A DNA stretch of 64,000 bases from Phaeoceros laevis (GCA_049999765.1 JBNGIQ010009531.1:50643-114642); one strand, 5' to 3'. Positions 22,521 through 34,600 are shown, numbered from the stretch's first letter. Numbers and translations: made by a program. The notes: a model not told the origin generated them from the letters alone.

Positions 22521-23776
22521 TGTATCACGCGTATCATGTCCTGCGGCAAGTTCGGCGAGGAAAGCAGCAATCACCGAAGAACCATGGTTGGCAACTAGAA
22601 AGGGAACGACCACGTCACACGGTTAAGGACAGTGGCGGTGTTTCAAATACTACACGACCAGGATTGGGGGACTTAGGGCTTTCTCTTAGGGCGGGATTAG
22701 GTCGAGAGATTCTCGGGCACCGTTACTTGAGTTAGGTCGGGAGATTCTCGGAATTGCGGTTCAAGCCTGGGCTGGATTCATCACCAGCTGGTGCTTCCCA
22801 GACAGGTCGGGGCCACAGAAGCGGAGCCAGCCATACACAAACGCACATGCAGAGTGCTTTGAGATCAGACCAACAAGCAGACCTGTCCTTACCTCCTTCC
22901 TCTCTCCTCGGATTTCATGCCCCTTCACCGACCTGACATCCGCACAATCTGCTCAGCGACAGCATTTAGTGTCGTCATATCTGCCCTGCGCCTTCCTGGG
23001 TCCCGTATGGATAGATTCACGTCCACAACCTTTGATTCCTCATCTGTATTCTCTCCTGTGCTTTGAGTGCGTTGCCGAATTGCGCTAGCGCTACTGGAAT
23101 GTCACGCGTTCTGATACTGCGGTGCTCTAGATTCTTGCTAAACAGCAGCTCTGTGTACTAGGTGCCTCCTTTTCTATCCTGCTTGATGATGGTCGCAGTG
23201 CTTGCCGCTGCTCAGAGGCTAGTCTTCTATCCTGTCATTGACGTGTAGGACAGGTAAACGGAGTCTGAATTGCACGCTTTTTAATGGAGTGACACATATC
23301 TCTGTATGCTGCCAATTTCGGCACAGCTCCTGAAAAGAAGTGGCTGGGACTTGGGCGCGGAGATTCATGTCCGGATCTGTGGTTCTGAAGCCGCCTTGAG
23401 CAGATTTGTCAACCTTCAAATCACTTCATGATGCTGTAATCATGTCCAAGGAGGCCAGATCGTGCAACTCATCCATCCTCAAATACTCCCGACGCCCTCT
23501 TGTTCTCAGCGGCTACATTAGCGAGAGTGCGGCAGGTTTTCGGACTTGGAAGTGGCGGAGATAGTGGTTACGCACCTGTGACTGTCTTCTGAGGTCGTTA
23601 GAGCCGGGGTTTCTCTTGAAAGCCCCCCTTTGCATGCGTATAACGTCGTAGGGTTTTTGAGCTAGAGCATATTTCCGAGCGCACCAGATTTTATAGAATT
23701 GTACAGGATTTTGCTGCTGGCCTTCGCAATTTTCAGGATATCCACTCAACTAAAGGTCTAAGCAATCTCTGCAAGA
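22521..23776. other. Divergent promoter region of PEX3 and exportin-T
   Basis: No gene is recognised. A direct repeat, about 20 bp of TAGGTCG(A/G)GAGATTCTCGG, occurs at about 22699 and 22733. GC-rich and moderately repetitive, this is probably the shared regulatory region of the two head-to-head genes. Confidence 0.45.
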
Positions 23777-26700
23777 ATGGATGACTTCGAGAAAGCTATC
23801 CTCTTCAGTTTTGATCAGACAGGCGCAGTGGATGCACAGCTCAAGGCACAGGCCATAGCTTATTGTGAGCAGGTCAAGCAGTCTCCTACCATATGGCAGG
23901 CTTGCCTAGAGAAATTTCGTTTTTCACAGTTTCCAGAGGTGCAATTTTGGTGTCTCCGGGTCCTCGAGGAGACTACAAAGCTGCAATACACAGCGTTGGC
24001 TCCTCCTGAGCGCATGTTCATACGATCTTCACTTCTCGCAGCTGTTTGCGTAGTGAATGCAGACAGTCAAGCAGCGCAGCAGGCAGACGTAGTATCAGCC
24101 ATCCTTGCCAGGCCTGTGTTTGTCAGGAATAAATTAGCGCAGATAATTGTCATCCTCATCTTTCTTGAGTACCCGTCCGATTGGTCCTCTGTCTTTCTGG
24201 ATTTGGTGGCCTCTCTAAACCAGGGGCCTGGGGTTGTGGATATGTTTTGCCGAATATTGACCACCTTGGACGAGGAGGTCATTAGCTCGGATTATCCGAG
24301 GACACCTGACAGGATTTCAGCTGCCACACGCATCAAGGATGCCATGCGACAGCAATGCATCCCACAGATTGTAAGGGCTTGGTACAGCCTCGTTCTGTCT
24401 TACAAGGGACAGACACCATCTTTGGCAGTATCTGTGCTTGACACTATGCGCAGATATGTTCCGTGGATTGACATCTCTCTAGTTGCCAACGATGTGTTCA
24501 TTCCTCTTCTGTTCGAGTGTCTAGTCTCACCCAACGAAGCTCCACAGCTTAGAGGTGCTGCTGCAGACTGTGTGCTGGCTATTGTCACCAAGAAGATGGA
24601 TGCAGCTGCCAAGCTTACTTTGCTCAAGCAATTGCAGATAGGACAAGTTTGCAGCCGCATCATGGAAGCGCAGGAAGCAGATTTTGCCCTGAAGGTTACT
24701 TCCCTCCTTACAGGGCTTGCTACAGAGATATTGGAGTGCAGTAAGAGACTTGACATAAATGGCATATCGGGGCAGGCAGCAGAGGCAATTGAATTGGTGA
24801 CAGCACTACTTGATGAAGTTCTGCCATCAGTATTCTATTTTTTGAAACATGGTGATGCAGATATGTCATCCACAATTTTCCAATTCTTGTCCAATTATGT
24901 AGCTAGTATGAAGAGTGGGGATCTTTCACTGCCCCCTTCCATACAAGGTGGGCTAAAAACAAAGGGAGAGTTAGTGAGTCGTATAATGGATGGAAGGCAG
25001 GCAGCCCATGTTGGGCAGATATTGGAGGTCATCCGAACACGGATGCGGTTCGATCCAGATAGCAAGGACTCTTTGGATGAACCTGATAAGGAGGGAGCAG
25101 AAGAAGAGGAGACCATGACAGAGTATAGGAAGGACTTATTCACCTTGTTCAGAAACGTCTACCGTACTGCACCGGATGTCACAAGGACGTTTGTACATAA
25201 CACACTACTTGGTTGCTTGGGGAATCCAGATACGTCATTTGAGGATGTGGAAGCAGCTATCACAATGTTGTACGTGTTAGGTGAGGGTGTTACAGATGAT
25301 GCCTTGAAGCCTGGTGGAGGACCACTAGTTGCGATGATCGGAACTCTTTTATCAACTTCCATTCCATGTCATTCCCACAGACTCGTAGCTCTTGCTTATC
25401 TGGAAACTGTGACAAGATATGTAAGATTCTTGCAGCATCATCCCCATTACATTCCTTCAGTGTTAGCAGCTTTTTTGAATGGAAGGGGTTTCCACCATGC
25501 AAATCCCAACGTCAGCAGCCGAGCTGGTTATTTGTTCATGCGTCTGGTCAAAACACTGCGATTACAAATGGTTCCTTATATTGAACAAATACTTCAGGTA
25601 GTCTGCGGTTTGTTCCCTACACGTTACTGCTAGTAGTCAGTTGTCATGTAGGGTGAGGGGTCTGTCAGCTGATCTTGGTCCTTGGGTGTACCCTGTGTGC
25701 AGAATCTGCAAGACACCCTGGTTCTGATAACTACAGCTAAGGCCAGTGCCCTGTCAGAGGATCGAAGTTACGTGTTTGAGGTAAGCGCTAGTTGTAGGTG
25801 CTGTAGTGAAGTCATTGTAGACAGCGCAGTATGTTTGCAGTAGAGATGGAAGCTCAAGTTACTGTGCTCATGTGTTCTCTCAACAGGCTGTTGGGCTTTT
25901 GGTTGGGATGGAAGAGTTACCAGTGGAGAAACAGTCAACGTTTCTCTCAGCCCTGCTGGTACCGTTGTGTGGGCAGGTACTCTTACCAAAAACCTGTGCT
26001 GGGTTGCTTGTGAAGTTCAACTAAGAGTCATGTACTGAGGATGTCAGCAAATCATACGCTTGTGCTATTCCCAGGTTTCTATTAGCAGCTGTTAACTGGG
26101 CCGAATTTGATTTGTTGTGATTGAGCTCACTACTCTTTTTCAGGTGGATGCATTTCTTAGCAGGGAATCACAACAAGGTGACCCTGTCCCTGCAACTGTT
26201 GCTGCGCTGCAACAACTTATACTTGCGATCAGCTATCTGAGCAAGGTTTCAGGCTGATTCTACTACCACTTGCATCAATTTGGCTTGCGTCTGACTTTTT
26301 CTTGTTCGCTAATCATTCCCTGTGATGGGTTTGTAGGGATTTGGTGAGCACATGTCGACAAGCAGTCGCCCTACAATTGGCAGCATGTTCAAACAGGTTT
26401 TATGCCATTCTGGATATCGTGTGGTTTTGTTATACATCTGAATTGCAAGTACTCAGTGATCTTGTTTGGTTCTAGACAATTGAAGTGGTGCTGCGTGTTC
26501 TGATAGCGTTCCCAGGAAATCAGCCTCTAAGGAGCAAGGTAATCAGCTATGCCGCTGTTCATTAGTATGACAAAAAGTTGATATTGGTCTTTCTTAGGTT
26601 TATCAAACAAATGGTTGGGCCTGGAAAATTGTGAAGATTAAGGTTAACATAGTTCTAATTTGCATCTTGTAGGTTGTGTCATTTCTGCATCGTATGGTGG

Positions 26701-28393
26701 AAACACTTGGAGGAGCTGTGATTCCGTTCCTGCCCGCAGCTATTGAACAACTTCTTGCTAACAGTGATGTATGTTACTTCACCTGTAGATCAGTCCTGAG
26801 ATATTGCAGTTAGAACTAACATGACCTAGCTTGGACTACGCAAATATGTGCCTCACCGCTTTTTCTGGTTTTATGTACACATCATGTGGCAAGCAGTCGC
26901 ACATTGCTGAGTTGGCTTTGTATCTTTGCCAACAAGTGCGCTGTGATGAAATGTTGCTGTAGCTCTCAATCATGACCTGACTGGTTATCAATTGTGGCAC
27001 ATCAGCCTAGGGATCTCGTGGAGTTCCTGCAACTTCTCAACCAGCTTGTTAACAAGTTCAAGGCTGCTATGAAAGACATTATTGTGAAAATTTTTTGCCC
27101 TTTGATGGACAGTGTTTTTGCCCTTCTTCCAAAAGACGGACTCCTGGAAGGGTCAGGTATTAATACCGAGGTGAGGAACTGGCACCTCCCTTCTATGCTT
27201 CAGAAGGATGTTGATCCCAAAGGCCTGCCTGTTGTCAGCATTTCTGTACTGATGGATGTATGTGACACTGCCACAGGAGTTTCGTGAGTTGCAAGAACTC
27301 CAGCGAATCTTTTTCACGTTCCTACATGCTGTGGCTACAAATGAGCTGTCTTCGGTTCTGCTTGAACCGGAAGTCTTACATTGGTTGCCGCTGATAATAC
27401 GCTTGTTATTTGATGCATGTTGTCACCATAAGGATGTTCTTGTCAGAAAGGTGATTCTCGATGTGCTATCGCAATGTCCTTTTGTGAATGCAATGTTTTG
27501 GAAGGGACATGTTTGCATGCCAGAGCTGCCTTGTGAAGGAATTTTCTGTTGGTCACAGGTCTGTGTGCAAGTTTTCTCAAGGTTGATCGCAGATTGGTGT
27601 GGCCCCAGTGCAAATGAAGAAAAGGTCAGTACCTGCACCGGCAGAACACACAATTTTCGCAACTGCCTGTTAACGCCCCTTTTTGTTTTGCGTACTTTAA
27701 AAGCTCTATACTCTTTGGAGGGGTTGCGTTTTGTTGTAGTTTCTATTCTTTTCTCACATTCCCCTCTCTTTCAAGAGCTCCTCTAATTTCTGTGTTCAAA
27801 AAATTGCTGTGGTCACATATGCTGGCACCTGTCTTCAGATTTAGTTTCCATAACAATCCGCCTGAAACTCTACATGGATGCAGGTCCCAGGATTTCGTCG
27901 GTTTGTCATCGAACAGTTTGGAGGAGAATGTTGCATATACAGTGTTCTGCAAAGTACCTTTGACCTTCAAGATGCAAATACAGTAAGCTTCAAACTTGGT
28001 TGATCTGCTCCTCTTTGTAAGTTCCTTAATTCCCAGGACTAAGTCTGGCATGCCATTCCTATGCAGTTGATTCTCCTTGGCGAGATTGTTGCTGCCCAGA
28101 AGATTCTGTATGAGAGGTGTCGAGATGACTTTTTGATGCATCTGGCAACGAACGTTTTGCCAGCTGTTACCTGCCCACCGAACTTAGCAGAGCAGTACTG
28201 TCTCCAAATTCAGGTATAAATCCTTGGACTATACTATGGTTGGGGACTGGTGTGACTTGAAAGTTTTGAGCTGAACAATTGGCTGTTGTTCATGTGTTGG
28301 CAGCGGTCCGATGTGAAAGATCTGAAGGGATTCTACCGCACTTTTGTCCAGAAAGTAAGACCACATCAGAATGGAGGTGTACCATGCAGATAA
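23777..28393 (+). CDS. PSD: Exportin-T (tRNA nuclear exporter, PAUSED/LOS1 orthologue)
   Basis: Thirteen exons: 23777-25597, 25703-25780, 25887-25976, 26144-26245, 26337-26396, 26476-26538, 26673-26768, 27006-27170, 27277-27450, 27559-27624, 27884-27982, 28067-28213 and 28304-28393. Together they give 1016 aa, near the size of the Arabidopsis protein as I recall it. The start MDDFEKAILFSF and the importin-beta N-terminal-like section (FWCLRVLEET...) match the family, and the rest is HEAT-like helical repeats. The last exon reads through FYRTFVQK to a short basic tail ending CR, like the family's C terminus. It binds Ran-GTP and mature tRNA and carries tRNA out of the nucleus. Every one of the 12 introns falls in phase 0. 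Symbol by homology to PAUSED. Confidence 0.92.
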
Positions 28394-29313
28394 CAAATCG
28401 TTGTGGTGATTGTTCTGTGACCCATTGAGTTCGAGCTGGCACAACCATGTGTACAATCTTGTGGTGGATGTGGCGATCAAAGCTTTGTCAGCAATTGAAA
28501 GCATAAAGAGTTGGACCGGCTGATCAGTCTCAAGAAGGGCGATCTTCCTCACAGAAAGACTTCTGTTAATAGCTGGCGGCAAGGAAACATGAGACGTGGT
28601 AAGGGTCAGGTGGCTAAGGTGACATGCTGCAGTTAGATTGAAGGCTGATTTGTGATGATTCTATACTGCGTTTGGTTTTTCAGTTCTTAGTTTGACGGGT
28701 GTCTATTGGGGAGGAGTGGAATATATTGTGCTATTCATCGTGCTTTTTGTCTCTCACCTTGCTGCAGCATGAATTTTCTATTGTCCTTAACTATGAGTTG
28801 CCATGGCATTTTGTTGGGTGCCTTCAGAAGAGCATATTTCTGGAGTTGAAGACCGCTCACCATTTGGTGGTATTAAGATACATTAGGTCTCTAAGTGGAA
28901 GACATGAATCTGACAGTGGTTTTTGTGCATTTAAGGCTTACATGGAATCGAGGGTAGCAGGCGCTGAGTCGGTTGTGTAGCTGAGTCAGGTTAATTGTAA
29001 GCTAGTTGATTCAGGGCATGGTATTTTAGAGCAACGACGTAGACTTGCCTATTGTCGGCGGCCTCCCTGTAGAACCACAGCTTGCATAGCTTCGTAGATG
29101 TGCGCAGGTAGGCTTCAATTGGACTGTGTCCATTTTGCCTCACGCACCCACAGAAGGCTACCAATGGTAGTATGAGCCATTCTTTGTACTGAATGCTCTC
29201 GTGATGTATTTCTGTTTAGTCTCATCATGTAGAACATAATGAGACTAAGCAGTCCGACTCTGAGAAGACAATGATCTCGTTTTTACTTGGGAGCGTGGAA
29301 GACTTGAAACTTG
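28394..29313. other. Exportin-T 3' flank, nothing recognised
   Basis: Probable 3' UTR and spacer. A small inverted repeat (AGTCTCAT...ATGAGACT) lies at about 29217-29246. The open frames here have no family features. Confidence 0.45.
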
Positions 29314-32214
29314 TCAGGGTCTGTCATTACATGAACAAGAACCTGCCATGAAATGGTGCACCCGGTGTGCATCCCTTACAATGATCTCCCTTTTCTCGAG
29401 CCTTGACAGTATCTTTGTGGCGCTGTGGCAGTCGTTGCACATCCGAAGATTTTTTGTGACTAGCAAAGGTGCACCATGGGCAGTGTTTAGGAGACCATAC
29501 GACAATGCCAGCTTCTCAGCATGTCCACACAATGCATCTACTTTCTCGCAATGAGACACAGCCTCCAGCACTGCCTCTGTGTGTGGCACATGGCCGCCTT
29601 CGTTTGTCAGCCTAACATTCATGCTTGTTAGCTTCGGTGAAATATCTGCCCTTTCTTCTCCAACAGTGAATTCGAGCACCTTGCTGTTCACTTCGATGCA
29701 GGCCTTGGCAGGCTTTTTCCAAGCGCCAGCGGATCTGCGCATGCTCTCTATCATGTCTACATCCCTCCACCTCCCGGCAGCACCATAGATGTGACCCAAT
29801 AGCAGGTAAGGAGTGGCACTATGAGGGAGCAACGCCGTCAGACGGTCAAAACACTGCCTTCCACGCTCTATGTCACCGTGGCTTTTACAGGCACTCAGCA
29901 GAGAAGTGCATCCCACAACGTCGATCTCAAATGGCATAGTTTGCAGCATAGTTTCTGCCTCATCAAGATGGCCTGATCGCCCAAGAAGATCAACCATACA
30001 ATTGTAATGACAAATAGTAGGTGCAATGCCATAGTCGTGCACCATCATATTGAAATACATCTGGCCCTCCTCCACCAAGCCCTCATGGCTGCATGCAACT
30101 AGAAGAGAGATAAACGTGATACCATTGGGCTCGACACCTGTCTGCCTCATCTCTGCGAAACACTGCATTGCCTTTGAGCCATTACCATGTTCAGCATAGC
30201 CATTTAACAAAGAATTCCATGTCACCACGTCTGTTGTGGGCATGCTATCAAGCACTGTGCGAGCATCCACTAAACTACAGCACTTTGCATACATGTCCAC
30301 CAGGCAGTTCCCCACAACAACATCCATTTCTAGCCCCCTTTCTAATATCTGGACATGGAGATGCTTTCCGTGATTCAAAGCTCCCGTGCTGGCACACGCT
30401 TTAAGGAGGCACATGAATGTAACTCTGTCCGCCACTGCTATGCCTTCGTGCTGCATCCTGGCATAAAGGGAAATAGCTTCTCTGCCAAGCCCAGCATTCG
30501 CATATCCTGCGATCATAGCTGTCCATGTAACCAAATCCTTTCTCGGGAGTCCATCAAACACTCTGCGAGCATCCTCTAAGCACCCGCACTTCACATACAT
30601 ATCGACAATGCAACTGCTGAGAAATATATCAGCCTCTAATCCTCTACCCTGTATCTGGTAGTGAAGCTGCTTCCCCTGATGTAAAGCCCCAACGCTGGCA
30701 CATGCTTGCAAAAGGCATGCAAATGTTACACTGTTGGGTAGACTCGTACCATCCTGTTGCATTCTCCAGTATAGATCAAGGGCTTCCTCCGCTAGTCCAT
30801 GCTGGGCGTATCCTGCAATCATGGCAGTCCAAGTCACCACATCTCTGGTTGGTAGGCTGTTAAACACTCTGCATGCATCACCTATGCTCCCACATTTCGC
30901 ATACATGTCCACCAAGCTATTGCCAACAGACACATCTACTTCCAGACCACGCTCCTGAATTTGACAATGAAGCAGCTTTCCTTGAGGCAAAGCTCTGGCA
31001 CTTGCACATGCTTTTAGAAGGCAGACAAACGTTACCCTGTTGGGTGAAGTAATACCCTCCTGCTGCATACTTGCATATAGAGCAAGAGCTTCTTGATTGA
31101 GTCCATGCTGACTGAATGCCCCAATCATGGCAGTCCAGGTCACAACGTTCTTATGGTGCAATTTGTGAAACACTCTGCAAGCATCGTCTAAGCTCCCACA
31201 TTTTGCATACATGTCCACCAGGCTACTACCAACAAACACATCGTCCACTTTAACGGCACAATCCAAAATGTCAGCATGCACCACATTGCCAGAAGCCAAG
31301 TCCAGTGCTGCAGCACAAGCCTTCAGTACAGCTACAAAAATATGCCGATTCGGCTGCACTGAGGAATCTCTCATGTTTCTATACAAAGCAATAGCCTGCT
31401 TAGGCTGTCCCTGCTCGGAGTAAGCCTTGATGATGGACGCCCACACAAAGGTGTCAGGTACAGCCACCTTGGTGAAAACCTGCATTGCTTCCTCCAACAT
31501 TCCATGAGTAGAATACATGCGAATAATTTGGTTGGCCAAGAATGCATGTGAGCTACACTGACTTTTAAGAATGAGAGCATGGAGACGCTTTCCCAGTTCA
31601 AGATTCTTCTGTCCTATACACCTCTTGAGAGCACCGTAGAAGACAAAGTCATCAACATAACATCCTTGCTGCAGCATGAGGTCTAAAGTATTGACAGCCT
31701 CAGAGACCTGTGCCTCCTCAGTGGTAACATGTGCCCTTCCCCCCACTAAAGCTGAAGAACGACGAAGCTCCCTCACCCGTGCATCCCATCTGGCTAAATG
31801 AGAATCCACCCATGCAGGCTTGTACTGGTTGTCGAGCCACAAGGCCTCCTTTGACCACTTGTGACTAAAGTCAGGCTGGCGGGATGATTTCCTGTCCTGC
31901 CTGATGTCCCACCACTGAGTTGGATCTGAAAAAAAACCTTTCCACAAGACCTCCTGTCGCAGTGCAGGCTCAAACTTGGCACTGCTATGCTGTAACTTCT
32001 CAGAGGCTGCAGCATTCCCATATGGCCCGAGGCAACGTAGCTTGGTTTGCAGGAAATTATCGAAAATAGTACAGACTGTGCCTCTCAAACATCCGTGACG
32101 AGCAGGCACTTGAGAGCCAAAAAATATGCTCTTTTGGGGAACGAGGAGCGGCGGGGGAGGAAGTGGTCTCGGTGAACTGTTGTGTGGAAGATCCAGAAGA
32201 GTCAGCGTCACCAT
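29314..32214 (-). CDS. PPR protein, PLS-class with E and DYW-type deaminase domain (terminal DYW altered)
   Basis: Intronless 966-aa protein. About 185 residues with a possible organelle presequence precede a run of about 17 PLS-type pentatricopeptide repeats (for example VVTWTAMIAGYAQHGLAEEA and DMYAKCGS motifs), which bind RNA one base per repeat. The E region follows and then the DYW domain with the cytidine-deaminase signature H898-A-E900 and C926-N-D-C929-H. Such proteins edit C to U in plastid or mitochondrial transcripts. The family normally ends Asp-Tyr-Trp; here the sequence ends CSCNDRP. The E-region KPGCSWIEV motif is also changed (KKPAKACIEV). The zinc and catalytic residues are kept. 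The target site is unknown. Related fragments occur elsewhere in the window. Confidence 0.92.
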   Translation of the reverse strand: MVTLTLLDLPHNSSPRPLPPPPLLVPQKSIFFGSQVPARHGCLRGTVCTIFDNFLQTKLRCLGPYGNAAASEKLQHSSAKFEPALRQEVLWKGFFSDPTQWWDIRQDRKSSRQPDFSHKWSKEALWLDNQYKPAWVDSHLARWDARVRELRRSSALVGGRAHVTTEEAQVSEAVNTLDLMLQQGCYVDDFVFYGALKRCIGQKNLELGKRLHALILKSQCSSHAFLANQIIRMYSTHGMLEEAMQVFTKVAVPDTFVWASIIKAYSEQGQPKQAIALYRNMRDSSVQPNRHIFVAVLKACAAALDLASGNVVHADILDCAVKVDDVFVGSSLVDMYAKCGSLDDACRVFHKLHHKNVVTWTAMIGAFSQHGLNQEALALYASMQQEGITSPNRVTFVCLLKACASARALPQGKLLHCQIQERGLEVDVSVGNSLVDMYAKCGSIGDACRVFNSLPTRDVVTWTAMIAGYAQHGLAEEALDLYWRMQQDGTSLPNSVTFACLLQACASVGALHQGKQLHYQIQGRGLEADIFLSSCIVDMYVKCGCLEDARRVFDGLPRKDLVTWTAMIAGYANAGLGREAISLYARMQHEGIAVADRVTFMCLLKACASTGALNHGKHLHVQILERGLEMDVVVGNCLVDMYAKCCSLVDARTVLDSMPTTDVVTWNSLLNGYAEHGNGSKAMQCFAEMRQTGVEPNGITFISLLVACSHEGLVEEGQMYFNMMVHDYGIAPTICHYNCMVDLLGRSGHLDEAETMLQTMPFEIDVVGCTSLLSACKSHGDIERGRQCFDRLTALLPHSATPYLLLGHIYGAAGRWRDVDMIESMRRSAGAWKKPAKACIEVNSKVLEFTVGEERADISPKLTSMNVRLTNEGGHVPHTEAVLEAVSHCEKVDALCGHAEKLALSYGLLNTAHGAPLLVTKNLRMCNDCHSATKILSRLEKREIIVRDAHRVHHFMAGSCSCNDRP

Positions 32215-32591
32215 CCAGCGATCAAATCTCTGTACAGCAGATTGCTATCCGAAGCATGAGGGATAGTGGTGCCTCTAGTGAAGTCCTGAACAATACTTCC
32301 TCTTGGACTTGCCGGCTCACCAATCCTCACCGAAACCCCTACTGCAACTTCGCTGGTGGGCAACTGTTTCTGCCCATCTTGCTGGTTTGTGTCGTTGTCA
32401 GTCAGCAAGATTTCAAGCACATGGGGTTCATTCGAGGCGTCAAAGCGTAGGAACATCCGGCGGAGATCCGGATCCTGAGTCCTCCAGGTACCAAGCATCA
32501 TCTGTTCGGACCTTCCATAGTTGATTTGCAGCTTGCTTGTCCCATCTCCCAGTCTGCTGATCAATCTTGCCATAGAACCAGATTTGGACAT
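32208..32591 (-). CDS. Unrecognised ORF overlapping the PPR start
   Basis: A frame of 127 aa from ATG 32591, open further upstream to 32882 but only from a GTG there. Its last codons overlap the first codons of the PPR gene in another frame, on the same strand. The product is polar, with a segment RMFLRFDASNEPHVLEILL. I recognise no family. It might be an upstream exon or uORF of the PPR transcript, or a chance frame. Confidence 0.2.
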   Translation of the reverse strand: MSKSGSMARLISRLGDGTSKLQINYGRSEQMMLGTWRTQDPDLRRMFLRFDASNEPHVLEILLTDNDTNQQDGQKQLPTSEVAVGVSVRIGEPASPRGSIVQDFTRGTTIPHASDSNLLYRDLIAGW

Positions 32592-32859
32592 TGAGTTGCA
32601 TTTGACTGCGCTCGCAGCCAGCTGCCTCCTAGCCCCACTACCAGAGTAGCGTGATTTCCTTAAGCCCTGAAGGCCTGAAGGCCTCCGGGGGAGAGGGAGT
32701 GGTGTCGGTAGGGTTGTAGCAGCGCCACCACTTTCGCCACCGCCGTAAGCTGCCTCCAAGCTCAGGGAGCTGCCTCCATCAGCTCCCAGCACCTTCTGTT
32801 TTCCGAAAGGACCGCAGGCTGTTGCTCTCGGCACGGCTCTCTGCCCTTTCACCCACACC

Positions 32860-33038
32860 CGGTTCTGGATGCCACCAGTCACCCGAAGCCTCTCCTATTT
32901 TTCAGTCAATCCCAGCCAGCCTGCGACGAGTAAGTCCCGATTCTGGATGCCACCAGTCGCATCCCAATGCCACCAGTTGCCCGCAGCCTCTTTTTATTTT
33001 TTAGTCAATCCCAGCCTGCCTGCGACCAGTCAGTCCCG
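32860..33038. repeat. Tandem duplication, about 80-100 bp units
   Basis: A segment beginning TTCTGGATGCCACCAGTC and containing TCAGTCAATCCCAGCC and CCTGCGAC(G/C)AGT occurs twice head to tail (about 32860-32937 and 32938-33038). The second copy has an extra duplicated ATGCCACCAGT piece. Confidence 0.8.
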
Positions 33039-33041
33039 CGC

Positions 33042-33215
33042 ATGGCCTTCTTCCCGGCTCTTGTTGCTTTCAAGTACCACAGAGCTTGGAGGGGAATTTT
33101 TCCTTACAGCTCCTCCACTGACACGGCCCCTGCTGCTGGGGCAAACGGCCTCCCGCCAGGCGGACTGCAGATTGAAGGAAGACTGCAACAACATGGGGTT
33201 CTGGGCTTCAGCTTG
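33042..33215 (+). CDS. Possible first exon of an unrecognised gene
   Basis: A frame from ATG 33042 (MAFFPALVAFKYHRAWRG) to a good donor, TTG|GTAAGC at 33216. It contains a short glycine/proline-rich stretch (ANGLPPGGLQIEGRLQQHG). I cannot identify a partner exon downstream. It sits right after the tandem duplication. Confidence 0.2.
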
Positions 33216-33699
33216 GTAAGCACATATGTATGCGAAGTCGGTAACCAGTGCAAAGATGCCCCAAGCATTTGTGGTCATCTGCCCAGAAGAGGCAGTGAAG
33301 TCGGACTGACTTGGAAACGGCTATACCGAATGCAGTGATGGGCGTATGGCAATTTGGTGTTTCGAAGATCTGCTGCAGCAAGGTGTGTCGTGTGGCTACT
33401 CCTGTCTTATAGTCACAATGACGGCCTGCATTAAGATAATGGTGGAGGACCGTGCCACATGGTCGATCGGTCAGGACTGGAAGTGAGGCGGAAACTATGA
33501 TGCTTACGGTGCCTTCACAAAATAATCTTGCGTGGAGATGCCTGCGAAAAGTATAGAGATATGGAGCGCAAAAAGTCATTGTTGGTCATCTTGTGAGACT
33601 GGCACCTGAAAGTGCAACTGCGTAGTGTCTCTCAGCCAATTCCATGCCAAAGCCGGCAGATGAACTGGCACATGCCTCCTGCAGGAAACATACAACTGC
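33216..33699. other. Nothing recognised
   Basis: Short open frames only. Confidence 0.4.
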
Positions 33700-34600
33700 A
33701 AGAGAACTTGGAGAAGACAGGCTTGCCTATTACAATCATATGCCTGTAGGAGATATATGATTTCTACACAATGAGTCCATGATGGGCGTAGCCTGATGGC
33801 AGTCCAGGTTACTGTATCTCACCTCAGCATTCTGTATTTAGTCACGCTGTAGTCATCCTTTCTGCTTGCGCATTTTGCTTCATTTCACTCATGAGCCACC
33901 ACACAGCTACTTGTCCTGAAGCTGCTCTGGAAGCTGCTTGCCCTGATGAGGAACTTCCACTCTAGCACGTGCTTACGTGAGGCAAACAAACGTAGATTGA
34001 ATGGTTGCCTGGAGTCTTGACTTCCTCCTGCATACTACTTGCAGACAGAGCCAGGGCTTCTTGGCGGCCAAGCACATGTAGAACCTATCCATCTATCATG
34101 GCAGCCCATGCCACCGCATTCCTAGTGGCCAATCGACTGATCACTGTGCGGGCGTCAGTAAGCTCCGACACTGACAATACATGTCAACCAGGCAGCTGGC
34201 GAGACATAGATCAGGGTCAATGAACTCGCCTGTCGTCCTTGCCGGAGCTGCACAAACGTGACGCAATGGAAAAAGCCCTCAGCACAGCCAAAAATAAATT
34301 GGTGTCCGGCCTCATGTTCGCCTGGCGCAGCCGTCGATAAGAGATTGGTTGCCCGGTTGTCCGGGTTGGCTGTCCATGTGGATCACCCGCTAATAGGACA
34401 ATTGACATCAACACATCGTCTCCGGATTCTCCCGCGCTATGTTTTTTTAAATGACACGTGTTGATCCTCTGCAAAGCCGGATCCGATGGATACATACATG
34501 TTCGAATGATGTGATTGGCCAAATGAAGGCATACCAGAATGAGAGCATGCCCACGCATTCCAAGACGGTTTCATTGAAAGCAGACTGTTAACGTCGAGAG
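33700..34600 (-). pseudogene. Degenerate PPR gene fragment (copy C)
   Basis: On the minus strand, decayed PPR repeat pieces are visible in several frames. The plus-strand text includes ATCATGGCAGCCCATGCCACC and ACATGTCAACCAGGCAGCT, which parallel ATCATGGCAGTCCAAGTCACC and ACATGTCCACCAGGCAGTT in the intact gene at 29314-32214. A 5' part near 34540 (HALILVCLHLANHIIRTCMY) matches that gene's first repeat. Numerous stops and frameshifts are present. It lies about 2 kb upstream of the intact gene in the same orientation, so it may be a decayed tandem duplicate. Confidence 0.65.

Noticed and set aside
22741-22790. Possible tRNA T-arm (GCGGTTCAAGCC)
   Set aside because: No acceptor, D or anticodon stem can be formed around it.
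28229-28582. 117-codon minus-strand frame downstream of exportin-T
   Set aside because: It overlaps the last exon and 3' UTR of exportin-T and shows no family feature.
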